Under the pieces are notes generated by a model. The model was not told the DNA's origin. It was given only the letters and a program-made list of their open reading frames with translations, and searched no databases. A DNA stretch of 32,198 nucleotides from Ruminococcus sp. FC2018 (GTDB lineage: Bacteria > Bacillota > Clostridia > Oscillospirales > Ruminococcaceae), in the NCBI RefSeq assembly GCF_000621805.1, contig NZ_JHXH01000021.1, forward strand, positions 1-32,198. Reading direction: 5' to 3'. This document shows positions 25,500 to 32,198 of the stretch, piece after piece (positions within the stretch are counted from its first letter, which is position 1; every line of letters starts with the position of its first letter). Made by a program: the position numbers and the translations under genes.

Positions 25500-26189
25500 A
25501 ATAGTTCAAGCAACGCAGACGAGAGCAAGGCGGAGGACTCGTCATCAGAGGTTGAAACTACCACCACAACGATTTCTGACTGCTCGTCAGAAGTGGAAAC
25601 AACTACGACCACTACAACTGCCGAAACAACTACAACAACTGCGGAAACAACAACGAGCAAATCGGAAACAAAACCCGAGACCACCACGACAACCACGCAA
25701 GTCACTGCACAGGCGACTACAAGAGCAACGACCAGAGCAACAACACGAGTAACGACCAAAGCAACCACACGGGCAACCACCAAAGCGACAACTAAGGCAA
25801 CAACAAAAGTAAACAAACAATCAACTAAAGTTACACAGGATAATAACGCAAAAATTATGGAAATACAGAGATACTATAATGATATGATTGATATTAAACA
25901 AGGAACACTTAACTATTATCGCTCGTTAATAACCGGTGGCTCATCGTATACATATGATAGTGAAATATCACAGTTACGTAATAAACTATCTCTTCTTGAA
26001 CGTACACCAGGAGGTGCAGTAGAAGCTTCATGGGTTAGAAGCCAGTTAAACTATTATGAGGAATTGGCTCAGCAAGCACGATTAAACAAGTCCTATCAAC
26101 AAGAAATCAATGAAATCCAAGAGGAAATCGATGATCTTATCGCTGAAAGGGATTGGGAAATAAGTAAATTACGAAATGGTACAAAATAA
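25431..26189 (+). CDS. lipoprotein with Thr-rich linker and coiled-coil end
   Basis: The 252-residue protein has a lipoprotein signal peptide with LTAC (Cys22). Residues 41-126 are extremely Thr-rich, first ETTTTT-type runs, then eight tetrapeptide repeats of the form ATTR/ATTK (residues 95-126). The remaining 120 residues are charged and helical, with heptad-like spacing (INEIQEEIDDLIAERDWEI), likely a coiled coil. Such Thr-rich stalks are common in Ruminococcus exported proteins and would lift the end domain off the membrane. The start at the ATG at 25431 (not the upstream in-frame codons) has GGGAG ten bases before. No known family; AT content is higher than in the neighbouring core genes. 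Confidence 0.8.
   Translation: MKKRLLTILLSLTLTASCLTACGNSSSNADESKAEDSSSEVETTTTTISDCSSEVETTTTTTTAETTTTTAETTTSKSETKPETTTTTTQVTAQATTRATTRATTRVTTKATTRATTKATTKATTKVNKQSTKVTQDNNAKIMEIQRYYNDMIDIKQGTLNYYRSLITGGSSYTYDSEISQLRNKLSLLERTPGGAVEASWVRSQLNYYEELAQQARLNKSYQQEINEIQEEIDDLIAERDWEISKLRNGTK
25713..25808 (+). repeat. 12-bp imperfect tandem repeats coding (A/V)TT(R/K)
   Basis: Eight in-frame units encode ATTR, ATTR, ATTR, VTTK, ATTR, ATTK, ATTK, ATTK. Codons vary between units, so the peptide pattern is kept better than the DNA. The units end just before the helical domain. Confidence 0.85.
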
Positions 26190-26214
26190 TTGATGTAAGT
26201 AAAATGCTTAGCTA

Positions 26215-26302
26215 GACAAAGGAGTTGAACACAATGAAAAAGAGGTTATTAACAATATTATTGTCATTAACGCTTACAGCGTCCTGCCTCACCGCCTGCG
26301 GC
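26215..26302 (+). repeat. 88-bp direct repeat, copy 2
   Basis: Second copy of the repeat at 25412-25499, again covering the ribosome binding site and the first 23 codons. Protein similarity drops off sharply a few residues after the lipid-carrying Cys. Confidence 0.93.
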
Positions 26303-26803
26303 GACTCTTCATCAACAGCAGATGTTGACAATAACAGCACAAAGAAAGCTGAAACATGGCAGGAAACTACTACTACAACAAAAAAAGAAGAGATCAATGA
26401 AAAAATATATGATTCCTCTAAATTCAGTATATATTACTGGGGCAGTGATGTCCATATTGTCGATGATGTAAATGCAAGTTATGTAAAAATAAATCTTAAA
26501 TTTGATAATAAAACTGATAATTTCACAAAGCTTGAATTAGGCAGTATTGATAGTGTAAATATTAACAATATGAGCATACGTGCGTCTATAATTGGTAATG
26601 TAGATAAAAACAGTTCCGAACAAGCATATATCTTCATTGAGGGTGGCGACTTAAAATCCTCAAGAATTAACAATGATAATCTTAAAGATGTTTCTTTTTC
26701 CGTGGATTTCCAGCAGAATGACATTTCTGTTAATCAAAATCTAAAACTAACTTATGGGTACAAAAGCGTTGAAGAAACGAATACCCTTACAGTAAATGTT
26801 TAA
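26234..26803 (+). CDS. lipoprotein with predicted beta-sandwich domain
   Basis: The 189-residue protein has the same signal peptide as the gene upstream (Cys22), a short Thr-rich linker (ETTTTTKK), then about 140 residues rich in alternating hydrophobic strands (YVKINLKFDNKTD, FTKLELGSIDSVNI, VSFSVDFQ). This resembles an immunoglobulin-like or DUF4352-like sandwich; I cannot name the family. ATG 26234 lies behind AAAGGAG; a TTG at 26225 is in frame but overlaps that site. It follows the previous gene by 44 bp and lacks its own visible promoter, so all three lipoproteins probably share one transcript. Confidence 0.78.
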   Translation: MKKRLLTILLSLTLTASCLTACGDSSSTADVDNNSTKKAETWQETTTTTKKEEINEKIYDSSKFSIYYWGSDVHIVDDVNASYVKINLKFDNKTDNFTKLELGSIDSVNINNMSIRASIIGNVDKNSSEQAYIFIEGGDLKSSRINNDNLKDVSFSVDFQQNDISVNQNLKLTYGYKSVEETNTLTVNV

Positions 26804-26820
26804 TTAGGAGATGATTTATT

Positions 26821-27354
26821 ATGTATACTAGAAAAATAAAATTTTGGATATTGCTAATTTGCGTTGTAAGCAGTTTATTTATGCTGATAGGTTGTGAAAA
26901 AAGCAACAACAATGAGAACAACCCAACGGTTGAAACCGATAATCTGAAAATAACTTACAATGGTCACGCTGAAAAAGATATTGGCGTTGGTATTGACAAA
27001 CCCCATGCCGCCGGTTATAAATTTAAACTTAAAATAGAAAACAAGTCTGATAAAAAAATAGAATACTATGTAGAAAAGCTCATTGTTGATGACGTAACAT
27101 TAGAATTACATTATATGGATGAAAGTTGCAAAGGTAAACTCGATCCAAATGAGAAAAAAATTGACGATGTAGGAATACTAAAAGAAAAAATCGAAAATGC
27201 AGATATAGACATAGATAAAATCAAGAAAATCGAATTATATTTAAAAGTTGGTGAACAGGATCAAAAAACTGCAAATGGTAAACGATTTGAATTAGGAGTT
27301 TCTGATCCAAACTACCCACTCCTCGAAGCCCCAAAAATCGTTTTTGAGTTCTAA
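26821..27354 (+). CDS. lipoprotein with predicted beta-sandwich domain
   Basis: The 177-residue protein has a different signal peptide, ending in LIGC (Cys at about residue 25), then an acidic Asn-rich linker and a beta-rich domain with FKLKIENKSDKKIEYYVEKL and IKKIELYLKVGEQD. The NK(S/T)D turn and later strands align by eye with the gene before it, suggesting homologous domains. AGGAG precedes the ATG, 17 bp after the previous stop. The codon use is strongly AT-rich. The cluster ends at the terminator at 27361. Function unknown. Confidence 0.78.
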   Translation: MYTRKIKFWILLICVVSSLFMLIGCEKSNNNENNPTVETDNLKITYNGHAEKDIGVGIDKPHAAGYKFKLKIENKSDKKIEYYVEKLIVDDVTLELHYMDESCKGKLDPNEKKIDDVGILKEKIENADIDIDKIKKIELYLKVGEQDQKTANGKRFELGVSDPNYPLLEAPKIVFEF

Positions 27355-27360
27355 TATTAA

Positions 27361-27396
27361 GAAAGAGGACAGCCTAAACTGTCCTCTTTTTTGTAC
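27361..27396. terminator. bidirectional terminator, recurrent AGGACAG module
   Basis: AGAGGACAG, 6-nt loop, CTGTCCTCT, T-run, GTAC, between the convergent lipoprotein cluster and the phenylacetate-CoA ligase gene. Confidence 0.92.
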
Positions 27397-27398
27397 AC

Positions 27399-28709
27399 TT
27401 ATTTACCCTCGCTGCGCAGGTCAACTATCCTCTTTGCCTTGCCTGCAAATCTTTCAAGAGAGTTGAAATCCACAAGGGTTATCTTGGTCTGAATGCCAAG
27501 CACCGTCTTCATGTCATGGGTGATGCGGTCGTGCAGCTCTTCAAGCTTTGGATAATTCTCTATCATCTCGTGGCTAAGCGTGTTTGAAAGCTCCACCTTT
27601 ATTTCAAGATGATCCGCAAAGTTAGACCTTGTCAGTATCAGCTGATAGTGCGGTGCTACCTCGTCAAATCCCATAAGCACCGACTCGATCTGTGACGGGA
27701 ATACGTTTACTCCCCTGATCTTCAGCATATCGTCCGAGCGTCCTCTCGGCTTTGCCATTCTCGCAAACGTTCTTCCGCACTTGCAAGGCTCATAATCTAT
27801 CTCTGTGATGTCCTTGGTACGATAACGCAGGATAGGTATGCCCTCTTTTGAAAGGGTGGTAACAACAAGCTCTCCCTCGCTGCCCTTGTCAAGCACATCG
27901 CCCGTCTTTGGGTCGATGATTTCCGCAAGGAAATGGTCCTCGTTGATGTGCATTCCGCATCTTTCCTCGCACTCGCCCGATACACCCGGTCCCATAAGCT
28001 CGCTCATACCGTAGTTGTCCGTTACAAACATTCCCAGAGTCTTTTCTATCTGGTCTCTCATCTCAACTGTGCAGCCCTCAGAGCCGAGCAGTCCCAGCTT
28101 GAGGTTTATCTTGTCAAGCACGCCCTTTTCCTTTGCCAGCTCACCTATGTACTGTGCATACGACGGCGTGGAAACCAGCGTGTTTGTGCCAAAATCCTGC
28201 ATAAGCATTATCTGTTTTTCGGTGTTTCCGCTGGAGGACGGGATAACCGTTGCGCCTATCTTTTCAAGGGCGTAATGCAAGCCCAGCGCACCTGTGAAAA
28301 GACCGTAGCCAAAGCATATCTGTACAATGCTCTCATCGCTTGCGCCCGCAGCCATAACAAGCCTTGCCATACAGTCGCTCCACATATCAAGGTCAGCCTT
28401 GGTATATCCCACAACAGTAGGCTTTCCTGTGGTACCCGATGATGCGTGTATACGTGTTATATTTTTAAGGGGCTGAGCAAACAGCCCGAAAGGGTAGGTA
28501 TCCCTCATGTCCGCCTTTGTGGTGTAAGGTATGTACTGAATGTCCGAAAGCTGCTTGATCTTGTCCTCGTTCACACCTGCCTCGGTGAGCCTCTTGTTGT
28601 AAAAAGGCACATTGTCCATGCAGTATTTTACAAGGTGTTTCAGCTTTTTCAGCTGTATCTCCTCTATCTGCGCTCTTGTCATTGTTTCAAGTTCTTTTTG
28701 GAAAAACAT
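27399..28709 (-). CDS. paaK: phenylacetate-CoA ligase family protein
   Basis: The 436-residue adenylate-forming enzyme would join an aryl acid to CoA using ATP. Motifs are SSGTTGKPTV (ATP-binding P-loop), DNYGMSELMGPG, LRYRTKDI and GRSDDMLKIRGVNVFPSQIE, which is the hinge and C-terminal domain. CKCGR in between is typical of PaaK-type ligases. In anaerobes these enzymes are tied to aromatic amino-acid breakdown products; the true substrate is not shown here and no partner oxidoreductase is adjacent. AAAGGAG lies before the ATG, and a TTGAAA/TATAAT promoter lies upstream. It is a single-gene unit. Confidence 0.9.
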   Translation of the reverse strand: MFFQKELETMTRAQIEEIQLKKLKHLVKYCMDNVPFYNKRLTEAGVNEDKIKQLSDIQYIPYTTKADMRDTYPFGLFAQPLKNITRIHASSGTTGKPTVVGYTKADLDMWSDCMARLVMAAGASDESIVQICFGYGLFTGALGLHYALEKIGATVIPSSSGNTEKQIMLMQDFGTNTLVSTPSYAQYIGELAKEKGVLDKINLKLGLLGSEGCTVEMRDQIEKTLGMFVTDNYGMSELMGPGVSGECEERCGMHINEDHFLAEIIDPKTGDVLDKGSEGELVVTTLSKEGIPILRYRTKDITEIDYEPCKCGRTFARMAKPRGRSDDMLKIRGVNVFPSQIESVLMGFDEVAPHYQLILTRSNFADHLEIKVELSNTLSHEMIENYPKLEELHDRITHDMKTVLGIQTKITLVDFNSLERFAGKAKRIVDLRSEGK

Positions 28710-28747
28710 AATCGCTACTCTCCTTTAACGTTTTAAAGCACCTAATT

Positions 28748-28776
28748 ATTATAACACAGTGCGACAACTTTTTCAA
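28748..28776 (-). promoter_or_regulatory. promoter of the phenylacetate-CoA ligase gene
   Basis: On the minus strand TTGAAA (28771-28776), a 17-bp spacer and TATAAT (28748-28753), about 40 bp before the start codon. Confidence 0.88.
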
Positions 28777-28802
28777 GTACCCTGCTATACAAATTTCTGC
28801 AC

Positions 28803-28831
28803 TTGATTTTATGCAAGATTCATTGTATAAT
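28803..28831 (+). promoter_or_regulatory. promoter of the thioesterase gene
   Basis: TTGATT (28803-28808), a 17-bp spacer and TATAAT (28826-28831). It predicts a transcript start near 28838, downstream of the first in-frame ATG at 28811, so that ATG cannot be the real start. Confidence 0.85.
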
Positions 28832-28837
28832 GTAAAG

Positions 28838-28972
28838 GTAAGCTGTCTGAGAACAAGTGCCATGATCCTAAAAGGCTTTTATTGTGCAGTGTCCGTCCTG
28901 CCTGGCATGATTCTTACGCATCTGTCGCAGCAGCTGTATCTCGGACCTAAAACAGCGAAAAGAGTGATAAAA
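28838..28972 (+). promoter_or_regulatory. structured 135-nt leader of the thioesterase gene
   Basis: From the predicted start point, GTAAG (28838-28842) can pair with CTTAC (28913-28917), and inside it TGCCA (28858-28862) with TGGCA (28903-28907). I do not recognise a known riboswitch class, and a control role is speculative. Confidence 0.35.
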
Positions 28973-29686
28973 ATGATATACGAAATGAAAAGAACTGTTC
29001 GGTGCAGTCAGATAGGTGAGGACGGCTCTATGCGAAACAGTGCCCTTGTGGACTTTATGCAGGACTGCAGCTTAAAACACCTTGACAACGAGCCTGTTAT
29101 GACGCCCTATTTCCGAGAAACAGGCTGTATAATGTTTCTTATCTCCCGCCAGCTTGACATAGTGCGCAAACCACGGCTTGACGAAAACGTCACAGTAAAA
29201 ACATGGACCTATGAGCTTAACAGGCTTTACGGCTTCCGAAATACCGTTATTTATGCCGAAAACGGGGACATTCTTGTCAAGTGCATAGCAGGCGGCTGCT
29301 TTATCGACGCAGGCAGTATGCGCACCACCAAAGTGCCTCAGGAAACCATTGACAGAGTGATCAAGGAGCCTAAGCTTGAAGATATGGAGTATCTTTCAAG
29401 GAAAATAGCTCTGCCCGATACCCAGCCCCGGGTATTTGACCCGGTGAAGATAAACCGCTGCTTTATCGACATGAATAAGCACGTCAACAACGCACGCTAT
29501 ATCGACATAACCGACGAGTTTCTCCCCGACGACGCCGACGTAAAGCGTATCCGCTGCGAGTATAAGCTCCCCGTTCGCCGTGACAGCGTGGTCATTCCCA
29601 AAGTCTACACCGCACAGGAAATTGTTACCGTTGACCTGTGCTCACCCCAGGGCAAAAGCTACGCCCTGGTGGAATATACTTTTTGA
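28973..29686 (+). CDS. acyl-ACP thioesterase
   Basis: The 237-residue double hot-dog enzyme frees fatty acids from acyl carrier protein. The first hot-dog starts with EMKRTVRCSQIGEDGSMRNS and the second carries FIDMNKHVNNARYIDI, where N168 and H170 belong to the family's active-site segment (DMN-H-NN). Length matches bacterial members. The open frame extends 54 codons further up to 28811, but a strong promoter lies inside that part and the family begins near this methionine, so 28973 is preferred (28985 is also possible). The ribosome binding site is weak (AGAGTG). It is a single gene divergent from the ligase. Confidence 0.88.
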   Translation: MIYEMKRTVRCSQIGEDGSMRNSALVDFMQDCSLKHLDNEPVMTPYFRETGCIMFLISRQLDIVRKPRLDENVTVKTWTYELNRLYGFRNTVIYAENGDILVKCIAGGCFIDAGSMRTTKVPQETIDRVIKEPKLEDMEYLSRKIALPDTQPRVFDPVKINRCFIDMNKHVNNARYIDITDEFLPDDADVKRIRCEYKLPVRRDSVVIPKVYTAQEIVTVDLCSPQGKSYALVEYTF

Positions 29687-29712
29687 TTTTAGTGCTTTGT
29701 CAGCCTCTACCG

Positions 29713-29741
29713 TTGACAAAGCATTATTTTTGTGATATAAT
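29713..29741 (+). promoter_or_regulatory. promoter of the six-helix membrane protein
   Basis: TTGACA (29713-29718), a 17-bp spacer and TATAAT (29736-29741), full consensus. Confidence 0.92.
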
Positions 29742-29783
29742 ATTAACATATTATTAAAACTTTTTTTGATAGGAGGCAGCCGT

Positions 29784-30443
29784 ATGGGTAACTATATCAG
29801 AACATCAAAGCACCCTAAAAGTATCCGTGCTATCCAGCTGCTGTCCTATCTGGCTCTGCTGACTATTCTCGCCACTGTGGTGTCGTTCATCTACTTCAGC
29901 CTGAACAATTCCGGCAACCGTGACAGCTACATATTCTTTTTCATAACCTTTTTTATAATTCTTTCCGGCTCACTTAATTCGGCGATAGGCATATCCCTGC
30001 CCAACTCGGGAAAGTTCGAGTATTTCAGACCTGCGCTGTTCTCATTTGCGATCTGTTCCTTTGTAGGTGTTATAAATGGCATAAAGGAGCTAAGCTCCCA
30101 CGAAAGTGACTTTTCCGACCGAAGTCTTGCATTATTCTATACGGTGTTTTTCCTGATCTGCCTTTTTTCCGACATCTTTATCCTGCATTTTTTTGCAGAT
30201 AAAATGTCACGCAAGATCGCCGTCTGCTCCTGTATAGTCCAGATGCTGGCTATTATGCTGCACATCGGGATCATAGTTTATTCCTTAGTCGATCGCCGTA
30301 AAATATTCCCTAACTATACCACAAAACAGATGACTATGTACTTTATGTGCAATGTGATAATGCTCATTGCCGTCGTGACCACCCTGCTGGTGGTGCTTAT
30401 AAAGCCATCTCTTTACGGAAAGAAAAGCACCGACGAAAAATAA
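29784..30443 (+). CDS. six-helix membrane protein of unknown function
   Basis: The 219-residue protein has six clear hydrophobic segments (about residues 16-40, 50-72, 83-102, 119-143, 146-170 and 185-208), with a charged, Lys-rich C-terminal tail. I do not recognise a family, and no enzyme or transport motif stands out. The start is the ATG at 29784, seven bases after AGGAGG; a TTG at 29766 in the same frame lies upstream of that site. It has its own consensus promoter and terminator, so it is a single-gene unit. Confidence 0.8.
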   Translation: MGNYIRTSKHPKSIRAIQLLSYLALLTILATVVSFIYFSLNNSGNRDSYIFFFITFFIILSGSLNSAIGISLPNSGKFEYFRPALFSFAICSFVGVINGIKELSSHESDFSDRSLALFYTVFFLICLFSDIFILHFFADKMSRKIAVCSCIVQMLAIMLHIGIIVYSLVDRRKIFPNYTTKQMTMYFMCNVIMLIAVVTTLLVVLIKPSLYGKKSTDEK

Positions 30444-30450
30444 AACCAAA

Positions 30451-30480
30451 GCGTCCTCTTGTAGGGCGTTTTTTTGTACC
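30451..30480 (+). terminator. intrinsic terminator, variant of the recurrent module
   Basis: CGTCCT, 5-nt loop, AGGGCG (one G-U pair), then seven T and GTAC. It shares the T-run-GTAC tail with the AGGACAG terminators but has a different stem. Confidence 0.75.
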
Positions 30481-30541
30481 CTTAAATTTTGTGTACAATT
30501 TTCTGTACAAAGCATCTGTCCCGTCGCCAAAGTCCCCACGA

Positions 30542-30570
30542 TTGACAGCTGAATATAAGTGTGGTATAAT
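30542..30570 (+). promoter_or_regulatory. promoter of metF unit
   Basis: TTGACA (30542-30547), a 17-bp spacer and TATAAT (30565-30570), full consensus. The leader is only about 55 nt, too short for a SAM or cobalamin riboswitch. Confidence 0.92.
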
Positions 30571-30631
30571 AACAAACAAAAATCAAACAGTACAACCCTC
30601 TGTCTGATATTATGAAAACGAGGTGCAAAGC

Positions 30632-31498
30632 ATGAGAACATCTGCTTTATTTGAAAATAAGCCTGTATTTTCCTTTGAGGTCTTTCCCCCAAGACCGAAC
30701 GTGCCCATTGAAAGCATTTACAATACCCTTGACGACCTGAAGGACCTTACCCCGGATTTTATCAGCGTGACCTACGGCGCAGGCGGCTCCCAGCCCGGAG
30801 CGTCCACAGCGGAAATATGCCGGAGAATACAAAGTGAGCATAATATACCGTCTATCGCTCACCTGCCCTGTATCAACGAAACAAAGGAATCTGTACTGCA
30901 AAAGCTGGATGACTTTCGCCAAAAGGGTATAGAGAATATCCTGGCTCTGAGAGGGGATAAAAATCCCGAATTGCCACCTCAGAACGATTTTAAATATGCA
31001 AGTGATATAATTGATTTTATAGCGCAAAACGGCGACTTTGATATTGCCGCTGCCTGCTATCCCGAGGGGCATCCCGAATCCCCCGACCTTGAAACCGACA
31101 TCGCCCACCTGAAAGAAAAGGTGGACGCAGGTGCTTCCCATCTTATCTCCCAGCTTTTCTACAACGACCGTGATTTTTATAACTTCCGTGAAAAGTTGGT
31201 TCAAAAAGGGATCAACGTCCCCGTTGAAGCCGGCATTATGCCCGTTACCTCAAAAAAATCCATCGAACGAATGGTTTCCCTTTGCGGTGCTTCTATCCCA
31301 AAGCGTCTGGCAAAGCTTATGGCACGCTACAGCTCCGACCCTGCGTCCCTTAAAGCAGCAGGACTGGAATACGCTATAATGCAGATACTCGACCTGCTTG
31401 AAAACGGCGCAGACGGCATACATATCTATACAATGAATAATCCCGACGTTGCTCGGTATATAATGGAGCAGATAAAAGATGAGATCGACAGACCTTGA
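30632..31498 (+). CDS. metF: methylenetetrahydrofolate reductase
   Basis: The 288-residue flavoprotein reduces 5,10-methylene-THF to 5-methyl-THF, the methyl donor for methionine synthesis. It has the TIM-barrel landmarks FSFEVFPPR near residue 14, FISVTYGAGGS, HLPCIN, NILALRGD and AACYPEGHPES, LISQLFYNDRDFYNF and AGIMPVTS. The ATG at 30632 follows GAGGTG by six bases; the GTG at 30623 belongs to that site. Its 3' end overlaps the next gene by 20 bp, linking it to the methionine synthase reactivation domain. Confidence 0.95.
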   Translation: MRTSALFENKPVFSFEVFPPRPNVPIESIYNTLDDLKDLTPDFISVTYGAGGSQPGASTAEICRRIQSEHNIPSIAHLPCINETKESVLQKLDDFRQKGIENILALRGDKNPELPPQNDFKYASDIIDFIAQNGDFDIAAACYPEGHPESPDLETDIAHLKEKVDAGASHLISQLFYNDRDFYNFREKLVQKGINVPVEAGIMPVTSKKSIERMVSLCGASIPKRLAKLMARYSSDPASLKAAGLEYAIMQILDLLENGADGIHIYTMNNPDVARYIMEQIKDEIDRP

Positions 31499-32135
31499 CC
31501 GCAGCGAGATAATGATGTATATGGGGACCCCGAAGCTTGACGACAAGCTTTCACAAATGCTTGACAGCTGTACAGATCAGCTTTGCAAAGCCTCCCAGCC
31601 ACGGACAGTATACCGTGTGCTTGATGTTGAACATACACCAAACGGAGTCCTTGTTGGCGGTATCCCCCTGGAAGGCAAAGACATTGCCCTTCACCTTGAA
31701 GGCTGCGAAAAAGCTGTCCTTATGGCAGCTACCCTGTCTTCGTCAGTGGATACCCTTATCCGGCGTGCACAGCATGGGGATATGACCAAAGCACTGATGT
31801 ACGACGCAGCCGCAGGCGCAGCAATAGAGTTCGTGTGCGGCGAGCTTGAAAAGGAAATAAAGCACGCCAACCCATATCCGTTCTATACCGCAAGGTTTTC
31901 CCCGGGCTATGGCGACCTGCCTATCACCCACCAGAAGGAAATATTGAATGTCCTGGACGCAGCCCGTAAGATCGGTCTTACAGTTACCAATGCCCATACC
32001 CTGCTGCCACTTAAATCCGTAACCGCTATAATAGGACTGTCAAATTCTCCGGTAAATGACGCACGCCGCTTCGGCTGCGCTAAATCCTGTTCCGATTGTC
32101 CCTATAATAAAACCTGTAAAATGCGAAAACCATAA
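31479..32135 (+). CDS. stand-alone methionine synthase activation domain protein
   Basis: The 218-residue protein resembles the C-terminal reactivation domain of B12-dependent methionine synthase, which binds SAM and remethylates oxidised cobalamin. Key segments are ARFSPGYGDLPITHQKEIL and LTVTNAHTLLPLKSVTAIIG. It ends with a Cys cluster FGCAKSCSDCPYNKTC, which might bind a metal or Fe-S cluster. In Clostridia this domain is often a separate gene near metF and metH. The start overlaps metF by 20 bp with GGAG ten bases upstream. metH itself may lie beyond the right edge. Confidence 0.87.
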   Translation: MRSTDLDRSEIMMYMGTPKLDDKLSQMLDSCTDQLCKASQPRTVYRVLDVEHTPNGVLVGGIPLEGKDIALHLEGCEKAVLMAATLSSSVDTLIRRAQHGDMTKALMYDAAAGAAIEFVCGELEKEIKHANPYPFYTARFSPGYGDLPITHQKEILNVLDAARKIGLTVTNAHTLLPLKSVTAIIGLSNSPVNDARRFGCAKSCSDCPYNKTCKMRKP

Positions 32136-32198
32136 CATAAATCAGAATTTGCCGCCGCGGCGGCACGCTTGTCCGTCGCATATCGGTTTGAGCAGGCA

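Noticed and set aside
25713-25808. Possible CRISPR-like array
   Set aside because: Units are 12 bp without spacers, in frame, and encode the Thr-rich linker of a lipoprotein.
25376-25816. 146-codon minus-strand frame rich in Val, and another rich in Cys
   Set aside because: Both are mirror images of the Thr-rich repeats of the lipoprotein gene on the plus strand.
28811-28972. N-terminal extension of the thioesterase
   Set aside because: A near-consensus promoter lies inside it, and the family begins at about residue 55 of the extended frame.
30571-30631. SAM or cobalamin riboswitch before metF
   Set aside because: The leader after the promoter is about 55 nt and AT-rich, without the conserved helices of either class.

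Overview
The window looks like a chromosomal segment of a Ruminococcus-type Clostridia (Oscillospiraceae). This is inferred from gene content, not from a database match. The supporting signs are strong AGGAGG-type ribosome binding sites, TTGACA/TATAAT promoters with 17-bp spacers, a T-box leader, greA-lysS, recA-recX, a spoIID homologue, a two-gene Fe-S assembly system, and Thr-rich lipoprotein linkers. No rRNA, tRNA, CRISPR array or phage module was seen. 31 coding regions are called, several with starts moved to the ATG that has a proper ribosome binding site.

Left part (1-15.0 kb, almost all on the minus strand). The 5' end of an IS200/IS605-type tnpA enters from the left edge. Next come three transcription units read right to left: (a) a Cys-specific T-box leader, then cysE, cysS and a membrane-anchored degenerate cyclophilin; (b) rimO-pgsA, which may read through into the T-box unit; (c) a long tightly packed series of lipoprotein, response regulator, histidine kinase, DUF1385 protein, prmC, recA, recX and a GNAT acetyltransferase. 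A citrate synthase gene lies upstream of series (c). Its terminator overlaps the promoter of series (c).

Middle part (15.1-21.7 kb). spoIID (with its proposed catalytic Glu changed to Gln) and galE are on the plus strand. A 384-bp gap follows, carrying four consecutive perfect hairpins. Then come sufC plus one SufB/D-like gene (minus strand), and greA-lysS (plus strand).

Accessory part (21.7-27.4 kb). A 1061-residue protein of unknown function has a papain-like Cys/His motif set and no signal peptide. Next to it lies an AT-rich island with a 56-residue ribbon-helix-helix protein and three divergent small lipoproteins. Two of these lipoproteins begin with a nearly identical 88-bp cassette, and two share a similar predicted beta-rich domain. 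Tandem 11-bp repeats lie between the regulator and the lipoprotein promoter. This is the region most likely to hold something undescribed.

Right part (27.4-32.2 kb). A phenylacetate-CoA ligase-type gene diverges from an acyl-ACP thioesterase with a structured leader. A six-helix membrane protein follows, then metF overlapping a stand-alone methionine-synthase reactivation domain. A recurrent terminator module (AGGACAG stem, U-run, then GTAC) closes many units from 17.6 kb onward.
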